A stretch of DNA of 64,000 nt, taken from contig OY970370.1 of assembly GCA_963718745.1 (NCBI GenBank), forward strand, positions 1-64,000. The letters are read 5' to 3'. The DNA comes from Fermentibacter sp963718745 [NCBI: Candidatus Fermentibacterota bacterium]. GTDB lineage: Bacteria; Fermentibacterota; Fermentibacteria; Fermentibacterales. The position numbers were made by a program, and so were the translations under genes. Positions 17,037 to 26,094 of the stretch are shown one piece after another. Each line of letters begins with the position of its first letter. Position 1 is the stretch's first letter. Below the pieces are notes generated by a model. The model ran no database searches and was not told where the DNA came from. It saw only the letters and a list, made by a program, of their open reading frames with translations.

Positions 17037-18863
17037 ATGCCGGAGACAAAGGGGAACGAGGGAAACCCGTTTCTCGATCCCGAAGACCTGGTCCGCGGGC
17101 CGGGTTCGATCGGCGGGTTTTCCTTCTCTCCAGATGGAAGGGCGATCGCCTTCTCGTGGAGGAAGGCCGGCAGCTCGCAGATACATGTGTCGTCGCTGAG
17201 AAGGTTCAAGCCCAGGCAGCTCACCGACTGTCAGGGAAGCTGCAGCGTGCCTGCCTGGTCCCCGGCAGGAGGAGCGATAGCCTTCGTCGAGAGCGGTGAA
17301 GGTTGCTGCATCCGCATCTCCGATCCTGCTGATGGAACGTGCAGGAAGCTGATCGATTTCCCTGAAGGCTCATGCGACGACCTGGCCTGGTCGCCTGACG
17401 GGAGCCTTCTGGCCTTCTCCCTGAGCAGTGCGGGAACCTCCGGAATCCATACGATCCGATCTGATGGAAGTGGACTGAACCGGCTCACATCTGGAACCGG
17501 ACGGGACTCGTCACCCGAATGGTCGACTGATGGGAGCCGCCTTCTCTTCCAGTCGGATCTCCCGGGAGCAGAGCGGGACAGGGAAGTTCGGATTGTCAAC
17601 CGGGATGGAACCGGGTTTCGTCCCGTGGGTCTCTTCAGGAGCGCTTCCTGGGCACCCTGCGGGAGGAAGCTGTTCGTCACCTCCAGGGAACCATTCCACA
17701 CTAAGATTGGATCGATCGACTTCGAGACGGGACAGGTTGCCTGGTTCTCCGGGGATGATCAGTGGATGTCGAACCCGGTCTCCTCTCCGGACGGGAGGAA
17801 GCTGGCATGCGTGTCCTTCAAGGGCGGCAACTCCAGGATTTCCATCTTCGACGTCGATGCTGAACAGTTCACCTTCATGGGTCCGAAGAGCGGGAACTGC
17901 GGATCTCCGGCGATCTCTCCCGATGGCGGAGCCGTTGTCTTTACCCATTGCGGTCCTGAGGAACCTGACGGCCTCTGGCTGCTGGACCTCTCCAGCAGAA
18001 GATCGCGTCAGCTCCTGGATTGTCTGCCGGATTCGATAGATCGACGGTTGTTGACGATACCGGAGGAAGTCCGCTACACATCCTTTGATGGACTTGAGAT
18101 CCCGGCCTTCCTGTACAGACCCTCGGGACCCGACCGGGGATCTCTACCTCCGGCTGTGGTCTGGCTCCATGGCGGACCCAATTTCCAGTTCTTCAACATG
18201 TGGCACCCGATGATCCAGCTCATGCAGAGCCACGGCTACCTGGTCATGGCCCCCAACTTCCGAGGGAGCATCGGTTACGGGAATGAGTTCTGCGATCTGA
18301 AGAAGGGGGACTGGGCGGGGGGCGATCTTAAGGATGTGGTCGCCGCTGCGTACTGGCTCGAGGCAACCGGACAGGCTGACGGTTCCCGCATCGCCCTCGT
18401 CGGAGGCAGCTACGGGGGATACCTGATGCTCATGGCGCTCGAGAAAGCCCCTGGAAGGTGGGCTGCTGGAGTCGACCTCTTCGGGTTCGTGAACCTGGAG
18501 ACCTTCTACAGGAACGCCCGGGACTACGTTCAGCTGATGATAAGGACCCAGATCGGCACGCCGGAGGATAACTCCGTGTTCTACAGCGAAAGGTCGCCGA
18601 TCAACAACTGCGACGGGATCACATCTCCTCTCCTGATCATCCACGGAGCGGATGACGCAGTGGTCCCCGTGAGCGAGTCGGAGCAGATCGTCGATCGTCT
18701 GCACGGTCTTGGAAAGACCTGCGAACTGAAAGTGTATGACGGTCAGGATCATCGCTTCCACTCCGCATCGGGCCAGATCGACTACATGCGGACCATCTCG
18801 GAGTTCCTCGACAGGCACATCGCATCGGGAAGACACACGAACCGGGCATCGACCGGCAGATAG
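17037..18863 (+). CDS. S9-family prolyl oligopeptidase/acylaminoacyl-peptidase-like
   Basis: 608 aa. An N-terminal TolB/WD-like propeller has repeated 'FSPDGRAIAFS', 'WSPDGSLLAFS' and 'SSPDGRKLACV' motifs (about residues 25-310). It is followed by an alpha/beta hydrolase with nucleophile Ser458 in 'GGSYGGY', Asp540 in 'GADDAVVP' and His572 in 'DGQDHRF'. No signal peptide is visible, so the enzyme is likely cytoplasmic and cleaves oligopeptides. Length and layout are as expected for S9 peptidases. It follows the surface-protein gene by 7 nt. Confidence 0.9.
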   Translation: MPETKGNEGNPFLDPEDLVRGPGSIGGFSFSPDGRAIAFSWRKAGSSQIHVSSLRRFKPRQLTDCQGSCSVPAWSPAGGAIAFVESGEGCCIRISDPADGTCRKLIDFPEGSCDDLAWSPDGSLLAFSLSSAGTSGIHTIRSDGSGLNRLTSGTGRDSSPEWSTDGSRLLFQSDLPGAERDREVRIVNRDGTGFRPVGLFRSASWAPCGRKLFVTSREPFHTKIGSIDFETGQVAWFSGDDQWMSNPVSSPDGRKLACVSFKGGNSRISIFDVDAEQFTFMGPKSGNCGSPAISPDGGAVVFTHCGPEEPDGLWLLDLSSRRSRQLLDCLPDSIDRRLLTIPEEVRYTSFDGLEIPAFLYRPSGPDRGSLPPAVVWLHGGPNFQFFNMWHPMIQLMQSHGYLVMAPNFRGSIGYGNEFCDLKKGDWAGGDLKDVVAAAYWLEATGQADGSRIALVGGSYGGYLMLMALEKAPGRWAAGVDLFGFVNLETFYRNARDYVQLMIRTQIGTPEDNSVFYSERSPINNCDGITSPLLIIHGADDAVVPVSESEQIVDRLHGLGKTCELKVYDGQDHRFHSASGQIDYMRTISEFLDRHIASGRHTNRASTGR

Positions 18864-18962
18864 GGAAGCGGCTCTTCCATCTTGCTTCGTACACAACGGG
18901 GGACCAGGTCCATCAAGCCTAGTCCACTCGATATCGTGCAAGCATCAATACAATCTGTTGAA

Positions 18963-19316
18963 TCAGCGAACCGTCTGCTCATCCAGCCCGTCGGAATCAG
19001 GGTCGCTCTCGCCCTGCAGGAAGAGGAAGTCGTCTGTCAATGACTCGAGCAGTGCCTTCCGTTCAGAGCTCTGCAGGGTGAAATCTGCAATTGCGAAGAA
19101 TCCTGCACCTGCCCTGGAGGTGAGGAAGCCCTCGTTTTCCAGTTGACCATATGCCTTGGCGACAGTATTCGGGTTCACCTTGAGTTCAAGTGACAGTTCG
19201 CGTATCGAGGGGAGCCTGCTGCCATCCCCGAGGCGGCTGGAGGCTATCAAAATGCGGATCTGCCTCTTGATCTGCTCGTATACCGGAAGAGCGGATCTTG
19301 GATCAATGCTGAACAT
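18963..19316 (-). CDS. GntR-family (YtrA-like) transcriptional regulator
   Basis: 117 aa. The winged HTH has 'PVYEQIKRQIRILIASSRL', 'LPSIRELSLELKVNPNTVAK' and 'AYGQLENEGFLTSRAGAGF', the classic GntR signature. Only about 40 residues follow, as in the short YtrA subfamily, which usually controls ABC transporters. Here no ABC genes follow; the stop is 100 bp from the end of the S9 peptidase. A dyad overlaps its own promoter, suggesting autoregulation. Confidence 0.85.
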   Translation of the reverse strand: MFSIDPRSALPVYEQIKRQIRILIASSRLGDGSRLPSIRELSLELKVNPNTVAKAYGQLENEGFLTSRAGAGFFAIADFTLQSSERKALLESLTDDFLFLQGESDPDSDGLDEQTVR

Positions 19317-19337
19317 CTCGAACCATCTCTATCATAT

Positions 19338-19370
19338 TACTGTAATAGTACAGTAGTACACTATTGTCAA
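19338..19370 (-). promoter_or_regulatory. Promoter with overlapping dyad operator for the GntR gene
   Basis: On the minus strand a TTGACA -35 (19370-19365) and TATTAC -10 (19347-19342) are 17 nt apart. The dyad TACTGT-N6-ACAGTA (19338-19355) covers the -10, and a further GTAC-centred half-site lies in the spacer. This is the arrangement expected for repression by the adjacent YtrA-like protein. Confidence 0.65.
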
Positions 19371-19677
19371 GAGAAGGCTATTCCTGTAATCCCGTTCTGA
19401 AGGTGGGTAAACCTATGTTGTTAGAGGAGGACTTTCGGGATGGATCAGCTGTTGCACGTGGTGTATCGGCGGAGGTGAGGCTAGTCCAGCTTGGGATGGT
19501 GGAGTGCAGGCCTGGCTTGTACTCGATCTGGCGGCAGTTTCCCAACTCCGGGATCTGCTTCGTCAGGATGCGAACAGGGGAGTAGGGAGCAACACTACAA
19601 TTCTAGGTCCGGGAGCAGCTTCCTGAAACTCAGATGGGATCGTCGCTGGGAAACCCTGTCTGGCCCCCGGTCCGACC
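19371..19677. other. Intergenic region, no convincing gene
   Basis: About 300 bp between the GntR promoter and the end of the SGNH gene. A 73-codon plus-strand ORF spans 19364-19585 but has no recognisable motif and only a weak start. Nothing else is visible. Confidence 0.4.
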
Positions 19678-21093
19678 TCAGTCTGAGGCAGGGGTGTCAT
19701 CGCCCTGCAGTAAGGATCCGGTCCCGGATGCACCTTCGAAGTCGACAGAGCGCAGCGAGTCGACTATGGCTCCCGCTATGATCCTGTTCCCGGCAGCGTT
19801 GACATGGCATCCTGCTGCGTCGGTGAAGATCTCCGCATCGGTCCCGTCGAAGACATTCGAGAGGTCCACGAAGGCGGTCATCGTGTCAGCATTCGAGCGG
19901 ACCCTCTCACTTGTTGCAGCTACGAGCTCGAGCCAGGAAGGATCTCCGCCTTCGGGGAAACGCTCCAGGCCACCTGCCCTGAGCATCTCCTCCCTTTCTG
20001 TCAGAGGCTTTTCGCTGCACCAGATCACAGGCTGCCAGCAGAACAGGCACTCGAAGCCGTAGGCTTCTCCCAGCACGGAAGCCGCATCCATCGTCCGCTG
20101 GTAGTGGGTGAAGGTGCGGCCCGCCATCGACTGGGCGTCTATCCCCATCGTCGCGTAGGAGACTGCCGGGAGGGGAGGGGAGAAGAGTTCGCTCCGCCTG
20201 GCCAGGCGTGCAAGAAGGCCCAGATTGGTCTGGTCGAAGAGATCTGCCGGACCGACGTTTCCTCCGGCCTCCAGCCTGCCACTGTTCTCCATCCAGTCCC
20301 TCGTCTCCAGGAAGGCATAGTGCTCGCCGGCTCGTCCACACTGGTAGGCGCTGTGAAGATCGTTGAAGCCGTCATGGAAGATCACCAGTTCAGGCCTCAT
20401 GCCGTCCCTCAGCTCGAACAGCAGGCAGATGAGCTCCTGGCTCGAGACCCAGGATATCTGGCCGTAGTTCACCACGTTCACGGGGCGGTCGAGTTCTTCC
20501 GAGAGGAATTCCTGAATGTATGCCGCGATCGTGCAGGAATCAGGCACTTCCACACCCCAGGCCGCAGAACCGCCGAATACGAACACGTCGAACGAGCCCT
20601 CCTGCTCGACGGCCCCCGGTGTGGTCCTGAGCCCCCTCTCGTCGCTCGACATCATCCCCGCGAGCCCGGGATCGGCATGCCACAGGAGGAACGACGTGTA
20701 ATGCCCCCGGATCGAGTTGATGTCAGGTGCGGTTGATCGGCCTGATCTGACCTCGTTCAGCTTGGCGACACGGGTGGAGATGTCGTCGGGATTCCACACC
20801 TTGAGTACGAGGAGAGCCGCGAGATCGGCGAGGACCAGTATCAGAATAGTGTTCAGCAGCATGATAGCGATGCCACGGTAGACCTGCGGGGTCTTCCGGC
20901 CGAGGATTGCTGCCGCGAAAAGGCAGACCCCCAGGATGATTATGGTTATCTGGTTCGAGCTGAATTCTCTGTTCACGCTCAGGCCGACGATGTCCGAGAG
21001 GAGGGCCGCCAGGATCAGAAGGAGGCCCGCCGCCGCCGCGGCGAACCTGAGCAGGCGGACTGATCTGCTGTCTGTCTCCGGAGATCCCGCCAT
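19678..21093 (-). CDS. Membrane-anchored SGNH-hydrolase-like protein
   Basis: 471 aa. Three hydrophobic segments lie in the first 95 residues ('FAAAAAGLLLILAALL', 'ITIIILGVCLFAAAIL', 'ILILVLADLAALLVL'), followed by an extracytoplasmic SGNH-like domain. Block I is 'FVFGGSAAWG' (Ser nucleophile in GGS), later 'IFHDGFNDLHSAY' (Asn oxyanion block) and a C-terminal 'DAAGCHVNAAGNRI' with the Asp and His of the catalytic pair. It resembles AlgX/OafB-type partners or lipases acting on cell-surface glycans; the substrate is unknown. It is followed on the same strand, 189 bp away, by nothing until the methyltransferase upstream at 21282. Confidence 0.78.
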   Translation of the reverse strand: MAGSPETDSRSVRLLRFAAAAAGLLLILAALLSDIVGLSVNREFSSNQITIIILGVCLFAAAILGRKTPQVYRGIAIMLLNTILILVLADLAALLVLKVWNPDDISTRVAKLNEVRSGRSTAPDINSIRGHYTSFLLWHADPGLAGMMSSDERGLRTTPGAVEQEGSFDVFVFGGSAAWGVEVPDSCTIAAYIQEFLSEELDRPVNVVNYGQISWVSSQELICLLFELRDGMRPELVIFHDGFNDLHSAYQCGRAGEHYAFLETRDWMENSGRLEAGGNVGPADLFDQTNLGLLARLARRSELFSPPLPAVSYATMGIDAQSMAGRTFTHYQRTMDAASVLGEAYGFECLFCWQPVIWCSEKPLTEREEMLRAGGLERFPEGGDPSWLELVAATSERVRSNADTMTAFVDLSNVFDGTDAEIFTDAAGCHVNAAGNRIIAGAIVDSLRSVDFEGASGTGSLLQGDDTPASD

Positions 21094-21281
21094 CTATCCG
21101 TTCCTCCTCCATCAGCCTCGAAGGACTGGGTTAGCACAGCTCGATCGGCAAGAGAGATCTGGTCCCGCCCGCGTCAAAACCCGCCGCTCCAGGCGTCCAT
21201 CCGGGGATGAACCGGATGCTTTCAGCCGGGTCCCCAGGACGGCTGGATCGCCAGACCATTTGCATGCCCTTGCCGAGCGAT

Positions 21282-22004
21282 TCATGGAGTGATGCGGTAG
21301 AGTACCTCGCTCGCGAAGATCGAAGGCAGGCAGCGTGCAAGGAAACCTATCTTCCCGCGAAGACCGATCACATCGGGATCCCCGAGGGCCAGCCATCTCG
21401 ACCAGACCAGGAAGTCCCGGGTGGACCAGTAACGAAGGTGCTCCCTGGGATCGGCGATGTAGGTGACGGGGAACCGGCCGAAGAGGAGCCGCAGTCGGTG
21501 TGCCGCGTAGCCGAGGTTGGGGGTGGTCACGTAGAGCCCCTTGCGGAAGCGGCCCTTCAGGTTCGAGATCAGTATCTCGGAGTCGGCTACGTGCTCGAGC
21601 ACCTCGAAGAGGATGATATGGTCGAAAACTCCATCGAGTCTGGTTCCCTCGGATGTGAGGTCGGCTTTGATCGTACCGAAGCCTCTGCCGCGGACCTTCT
21701 CGAGCGCGACTTCGGAAATGTCCAGACCCGTGCCCGAGATCTCCCTCCTGGACGAGATGTACTCGAGGGTCTCTCCGGTTCCGCATCCGACGTCCAGAAC
21801 AGAATCCCCGTCCGAGATGAAGGGAAGGACGCCGGCTGCGCGGCGTCTTGCAGGTTCTGTGAATACACCGGTCTCGATCCGGTCCCTCCAGTAATCCTCG
21901 TAGCCGGAATCGAAGGCCTTCAGTGTGCGGGGAAGAGGCATCTCGCCGAAAACCTCGGTGAGGATGCCGCGACCCCTGTCCCCCGGTTTCCTGCCCTCAG
22001 CCAT
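21282..22004 (-). CDS. Class I SAM methyltransferase (UbiG/MetW-like)
   Basis: 240 aa. 'SVLDVGCGTGETLEYI' binds SAM, 'ILFEVLEHVADSEILI' is motif IV-like and 'GLYVTTPNLGYAAH' motif VI-like. These are typical of methyltransferases in O-antigen and lipid loci. The ATG at 22004 is preferred: GGAG lies 4-5 nt upstream, and the longer frame to 22106 would overlap the divergent secreted-protein gene. It may be co-transcribed with the SGNH gene downstream on the minus strand, with a 188-bp gap. Confidence 0.78.
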   Translation of the reverse strand: MAEGRKPGDRGRGILTEVFGEMPLPRTLKAFDSGYEDYWRDRIETGVFTEPARRRAAGVLPFISDGDSVLDVGCGTGETLEYISSRREISGTGLDISEVALEKVRGRGFGTIKADLTSEGTRLDGVFDHIILFEVLEHVADSEILISNLKGRFRKGLYVTTPNLGYAAHRLRLLFGRFPVTYIADPREHLRYWSTRDFLVWSRWLALGDPDVIGLRGKIGFLARCLPSIFASEVLYRITP

Positions 22005-22086
22005 GCAGCTCCAGTTTCGGCTCGGGTTTCTTGACTTCTGGCAATCCTGGTTGCAGAACATATACGAAAACCGGGAGGGGGCAGAG

Positions 22087-22980
22087 ATGAGATCAGTATT
22101 TTTCATCCTCCTGGCCGGGGTTGCCGCGGCAGCCTACGGCTCCAGCTTCGCAGACGATTTCGAGGACGGCTACATAGGAGATTGGGACGAGAGATGCGGT
22201 TCGGGTAACTGGTACGTGGTCGGAGGTCAGGCGCGGGCGACCACCGGGTACAACTGCAGCGCACTCGTCTGCCCGTGGTCTCCGGAGTCGATGAATGTGA
22301 GTGTTTCGGTCTCGGGAACGGCCACGCACGTGTTCGGCGTGATTGCCAGGCTCATCGACGGGGATACCGGGATCTACGCCTACGTCTCTCCGGACAGCAA
22401 CATCGCCAGGATCAGGCTCGTCGAATCAGGGGAGACATCGACGGTGCTCGCCTCCATCACGGACGACTTCCCCGAGTATGTCGACTACGAACTCACCCTC
22501 ACCTGCCTGGACGAGCAGCTCTACCTCGAGATAGTCGTCCCTTCGACCTCACAGTACTGGCAGATAGATGCGGACGATCCTTCTCCCCGGCAGGGGAGCT
22601 GCGGAATCGCAACCGGAGACGAACCGCTGGCATCCTGGAACTGGTTCTCTGCGCAGACTCTCGGAGTGGGCGTCGAGGATCCATTCCCGGACGGGGGAGA
22701 CGCGCTCCTCATGTCGCTGTCTCCCAACCCTTCGTCGGCTGCCGTCTGTATTACGGTGACCGGCATGCCTGGCGATCAGGCGTTGGTGGGGATCTACGAC
22801 GTGTCGGGCAGGCTGGTTGCCGAACCTTCCCCCGCCGGAGCCATGTCGGACGGGAGCCGGGTCTTCACCTGGAACGGGGCTATGGATGACGGGAGTGCAG
22901 CTCCTGCTGGAGTGTACATGGTGCGCTGCACGATTCCGGGAGGTCCTTCCCTTCTGCGCTCCCTTGTCCGCATCGACTAG
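22087..22980 (+). CDS. Secreted protein with C-terminal sorting-like domain
   Basis: 297 aa. A clear signal peptide 'MRSVFFILLAGVAAAAYG' precedes an N-terminal domain with 'FADDFEDGYIGDWDERCG', as in laminin-G/concanavalin-like carbohydrate-binding modules. The C-terminus has 'SLSPNPSSAAVCI', 'GIYDVSGRLVAEP' and 'FTWNGAMDDGSAAPAGVY', matching FlgD/T9SS sorting modules. GGGAGGGGG lies about 6 nt before the ATG at 22087. It is divergent from the methyltransferase and probably exported to the surface; the ligand is unknown. Confidence 0.75.
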   Translation: MRSVFFILLAGVAAAAYGSSFADDFEDGYIGDWDERCGSGNWYVVGGQARATTGYNCSALVCPWSPESMNVSVSVSGTATHVFGVIARLIDGDTGIYAYVSPDSNIARIRLVESGETSTVLASITDDFPEYVDYELTLTCLDEQLYLEIVVPSTSQYWQIDADDPSPRQGSCGIATGDEPLASWNWFSAQTLGVGVEDPFPDGGDALLMSLSPNPSSAAVCITVTGMPGDQALVGIYDVSGRLVAEPSPAGAMSDGSRVFTWNGAMDDGSAAPAGVYMVRCTIPGGPSLLRSLVRID

Positions 22981-23048
22981 AGCCCGGAACCAGGTGCAAC
23001 ATCCGATAGATTACAGCGTAAGTAAATGTACGGCTACACTATGAACGA

Positions 23049-23411
23049 CTACGTGATATCGGTTCCTTCATCCTCGGAGTTGCAGCAGGAAACCGACTCC
23101 TCACAACCGCATTTTCTCGAGGGTCTCGAAGGGAGTCTCTCCATGAAGGGTCTCAGAGCCTCGAGCAGACCTGCAGTATCCTGGTCGATGCCCACGGCGA
23201 TCGAGAAATAGATCCAGACACCCCGCCTTCTGCCCCTCACGAGACCGGCGGAGGAAAGCTCACGAAGGTGTCTGGAGGCCTTTGACTGCGTTATCGCCAG
23301 CGCTTCGGCTATCTCACACTCACAGAGCTCGCCGTGCTTTCCGAGCATCGCCATGATCTCGAACCTGGTCGGATTCGACAGGGCTTTCAGAATCAGGACA
23401 ATCTGCTCCAA
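23049..23411 (-). CDS. arsR: ArsR/SmtB-family metalloregulator
   Basis: 120 aa winged-helix repressor: 'LSNPTRFEIMAMLGKHG', then 'ELCECEIAEALAITQSKAS' and 'HLRELSSAGLVRGRRRG'. The ELCxC motif in the recognition-helix region is the As(III)-binding site of classical ArsR. Extra Cys residues near the C-terminus ('KCGCEESVSCC') may add a second site. It is divergent from the arsM-like gene across a 71-bp AT-rich gap, so it is likely to repress both. The symbol reflects family and context only. Confidence 0.87.
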   Translation of the reverse strand: MEQIVLILKALSNPTRFEIMAMLGKHGELCECEIAEALAITQSKASRHLRELSSAGLVRGRRRGVWIYFSIAVGIDQDTAGLLEALRPFMERLPSRPSRKCGCEESVSCCNSEDEGTDIT

Positions 23412-23482
23412 GGCATCCCCTCCGGCTTGATATTTCTATATAATCGAGAATACGAATATATGATGTACCCTTTGAGAAGGAA
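23412..23482. promoter_or_regulatory. Divergent arsR/arsM promoter-operator region
   Basis: AT-rich segment with TATAAT at 23439-23444 on the plus strand and an imperfect dyad of ATATT/AATAT half-sites around 23430-23460. ArsR operators are typically AT-rich dyads in this position. No convincing -35 is visible. AGAAGGAA serves as the ribosome binding site of the plus-strand gene. Confidence 0.5.
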
Positions 23483-24307
23483 GTGAACGTGGACAAGGCG
23501 GATGTGTTGAGGAGCAGGGTAGCAGAAGACTATGCCGCTGCCATAGGTCGTACGTCATGCTGCGGATCGTCGGGAGGCGGCCTCGCCGCTCTTGCCGGCT
23601 ACACCGACGAGGAACTCTCTCGTATCCCCGAGGGAGCTGCAGGCAGTTCGTTCGGGTGCGGCAATCCCCTCGCTATGTCGGATATCAGACCGGGTGACTG
23701 CGTGCTCGATCTCGGAAGCGGGGCCGGGCTCGATCTGATCCTGGCAGCCCGTATGGCAGGTCCCGATGGCCGTGTCACAGGCATCGACATGACGGATGAG
23801 ATGATAGCCAGAGCCCGCGCGAACATCGCCTCCGCAGGCCTCACGAATATCGAGGTCAGGAAGGGCATCATCGAGGACCTGCCTGTGGAGAGCGGCTCGA
23901 TCGATATCGTGATCTCGAACTGCGTCATCAACCTCTCGCCTGAGAAGGCCAGGGTCTTCTCGGAGATCTCGAGAGTCCTCAAGCCGGGCGGAACGATGAC
24001 CGTTTCCGACCTCGTCGCCGAGTCGCTGCCGGAGGCGATAAGGGCTGACCGTGGACTGTACTCGTCCTGCCTTGCCGGCGCGGTTTCGGAGGGGGAGTAT
24101 GTGCGCGGGCTGGAGGAAGCCGGCCTGATCGATGTCGAGGTCATCGACAGACTGGTCTATGACAGGGCGCAGTTCCTGGCGCTCTTCTCGTCGGGTACGG
24201 GATGCTCCTGCTGTTCGAGTGGAACGGGCGGATTCGACAACGGCATACTGGACGCCCTCGTCGGGAAGGTTTCCAGCATCAGGATCAAGGCACGCAAGCC
24301 TGCCTGA
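23483..24307 (+). CDS. arsM: Arsenite S-adenosylmethionine methyltransferase
   Basis: 274 aa. 'VLDLGSGAGLDLILAARM' binds SAM. The three conserved catalytic/As-binding Cys contexts are present: 'SSFGCGNPLA' (about Cys59), 'IVISNCVINLSPE' (about Cys146) and 'LYSSCLAGA' (about Cys195). An N-terminal 'TSCCGSS' and a C-terminal 'GCSCCSSG' add more Cys. It methylates As(III) to volatile or less toxic forms. GTG start at 23483 behind AGAAGGAA; a second GTG at 23489 is possible. It is divergent from arsR. No ArsB/Acr3 or ArsC is next to it. Confidence 0.88.
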   Translation: MNVDKADVLRSRVAEDYAAAIGRTSCCGSSGGGLAALAGYTDEELSRIPEGAAGSSFGCGNPLAMSDIRPGDCVLDLGSGAGLDLILAARMAGPDGRVTGIDMTDEMIARARANIASAGLTNIEVRKGIIEDLPVESGSIDIVISNCVINLSPEKARVFSEISRVLKPGGTMTVSDLVAESLPEAIRADRGLYSSCLAGAVSEGEYVRGLEEAGLIDVEVIDRLVYDRAQFLALFSSGTGCSCCSSGTGGFDNGILDALVGKVSSIRIKARKPA

Positions 24308-24327
24308 ACCCGGATGGATGCTGCGTT

Positions 24328-24822
24328 CTACTTGGAATTCGCCGAGGTATTCAGGAACATCACGAGGGCACCCATCAGGACTGCGAGCGCAGCAGCGATG
24401 GCGACCATGAGTGCCTGGTTGCGGCCGGCAGAGGTTCCGGAAGCCATCCGGATGGTCGACCTGGAGTGATCCGACATGTCCGGGAACACCGTACACCTGC
24501 TGCCCGGAGTGAATCTGCCGATGACCGCCAGAGCGGTTTCATACGGTACGGGCGTACTCCACGGATCGAACCTTCGAACCGTGGGATCTCCGTACATCCC
24601 GGTCCCGGTGGATCCGGTGTACTCCGCTCCGTTGAAACTGTACCGGTAGGTGATCACGGGTATGAAGGCTGAAGCACCTGAGTGATCCTGTACCTGCCGG
24701 GCTTCGCTCGAGATGACGATACCTTCAGCCCTGCGCATCCTGCCCAGGTATCTGATCAACATCGGGATGAACAGGATCGAAACCACCAGGACGGCCGGTA
24801 AGAGAATCCCCATCAGCTCCAT
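24328..24822 (-). CDS. DUF3592-like small membrane protein
   Basis: 164 aa with one N-terminal transmembrane segment ('LLPAVLVVSILFIPML') and one near the C-terminus ('ALMVAIAAALAVLMGALVMF'). Between them a beta-rich region ('FIPVITYRYSFNGAEYTGS', 'RRFDPWSTPVPYE', 'RFTPGSRCTVF') matches DUF3592 proteins. The function of the family is unknown. The Met at 24822 precedes the first membrane segment. It is convergent with arsM, 20 bp apart. Confidence 0.7.
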   Translation of the reverse strand: MELMGILLPAVLVVSILFIPMLIRYLGRMRRAEGIVISSEARQVQDHSGASAFIPVITYRYSFNGAEYTGSTGTGMYGDPTVRRFDPWSTPVPYETALAVIGRFTPGSRCTVFPDMSDHSRSTIRMASGTSAGRNQALMVAIAAALAVLMGALVMFLNTSANSK

Positions 24823-24910
24823 CTGTTCTGCCGCCTCTCCCGTTGTTTGGTTCGCTTTGCAGATACTAACGACACATGCCACCCGGCACCATGCCCGGTC
24901 GGTTCCCCCG

Positions 24911-24942
24911 GTCGATTCCTGGTTTCAGATGCTTCAGATGCA
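24911..24942 (+). repeat. Left inverted repeat of HUH element
   Basis: 32 bp whose reverse complement matches 26095-26126 at 29 positions. It contains two tandem TTCAGATG units. It lies 87 bp before the transposase start. Confidence 0.78.
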
Positions 24943-25029
24943 CCCGTAAGACAATGTTAGGCAAGCTATTGCCTCCTTCAACGGGATCCCTGTTTGCATT
25001 CCGTCCCAAAAAGAATAAAATTCATTTGC

Positions 25030-25995
25030 ATGAACGCCGGATCGCGACTGGACCATCCTGGCTCGTTGCACCATGTGATGGGACATGGGATGGGAGATGA
25101 GTGCATTCTGGAGACCGACGCGGACAAGAGGAGTTTCCTTGCACGTCTGGATTTCCTCGCCTCCGGGATGGATTTTCGTGTCTATGCCTGGGCATTGATG
25201 CCCAATCATTTCCATCTGCTTATCGAGATCGGGTACAACAGGCTGCACGAGATCATGCAGCGTCTCCTCGGCGGTTTCAGCATCTCCTACAACCGACGGC
25301 ACGGACATCGGGGTCATGTCTTCATGTCCCGGTTCAAGTCGATCCTTGTATGCAGGGATGAGTATCTGTATAAACTCATCAGATACATACATCTCAATCC
25401 GGTGAGAGCTGGAATGGTGGACAGCCTCTCCGAGCTCGCCGACTATCCATGGACTGGTCACAAGGCGATAATCAACGGTGAAGAACATGTCTGGCACCGT
25501 GTGAAGGATGTCCTGAGCGCCTTCGGAACTGACGAAGCAGATTCGAGGAGCGCCTATCTCTCGTATCTGGCAGCCGGCATTGGAGACGGAGACTCAGAAC
25601 TAATGGAGTCGGGGAGTCTCAGGATCTGCAGGGGCGGATTAGTTCGTGAGAAGGGTGCATGCTCTGATCAACGCCGCTATGACTACGTAGGGATGGTTCT
25701 GGGAAGCAGGGATTTTGCTGTCGGAGCGGCGCTGATGCTCGATGACAGGAGAAGACAGATCCGGAAAAGAGGCCAGGAACACGAAATGCTGGAAGCCATC
25801 ATCGAAAGAATCTGCGCACAATACAATATCGAACCGGTTCAATTGACGGGAAGAGCCAAGGGAGGCAGCGTGAGTTTCGCGAGGCGTGACGCCGTCCGAC
25901 TCCTTTTCAACGCGGGTGTCTGCAGGGCGGACATCTCGCGGAGGCTAAATCTCGCCCCCTCCTCCGTCACTCGGCTTCTCGCAGGCGATACCTGA
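25030..25995 (+). CDS. HUH (Y1) REP-associated tyrosine transposase with DnaA-C-like tail
   Basis: 321 aa. The N-terminal Y1 domain has 'DHPGSLHHVMGHGM', the HUH pair in 'MPNHFHLLIE' and a downstream helix 'YKLIRYIHLNPVRAGMV'. This is the typical TnpA-REP signature; the catalytic Tyr is probably in the 'DEYLYKLIRYIH' helix. The C-terminal part (about residues 245-320) resembles a DnaA C-terminal helical DNA-binding module ('ICAQYNIEPVQL', 'ARRDAVRLLF', 'ISRRLNLAPSSVTRLL'). The ATG at 25030 fits the family start. It nicks and transposes single-stranded DNA or REP sites. It appears intact. Confidence 0.87.
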   Translation: MNAGSRLDHPGSLHHVMGHGMGDECILETDADKRSFLARLDFLASGMDFRVYAWALMPNHFHLLIEIGYNRLHEIMQRLLGGFSISYNRRHGHRGHVFMSRFKSILVCRDEYLYKLIRYIHLNPVRAGMVDSLSELADYPWTGHKAIINGEEHVWHRVKDVLSAFGTDEADSRSAYLSYLAAGIGDGDSELMESGSLRICRGGLVREKGACSDQRRYDYVGMVLGSRDFAVGAALMLDDRRRQIRKRGQEHEMLEAIIERICAQYNIEPVQLTGRAKGGSVSFARRDAVRLLFNAGVCRADISRRLNLAPSSVTRLLAGDT

Positions 25996-26094
25996 ATGTT
26001 ATGAATCCGAAAATGGTAAGATACAATATAGGATAAGATTTCTACCAGAGATCCGTCGCAGAACGTAAGTGCATGAGAGGCAGATAATAATGAC

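Noticed and set aside
19364-19585. Plus-strand 73-codon ORF after the GntR promoter
   Set aside because: It begins inside the operator region with no clear ribosome binding site or homology.
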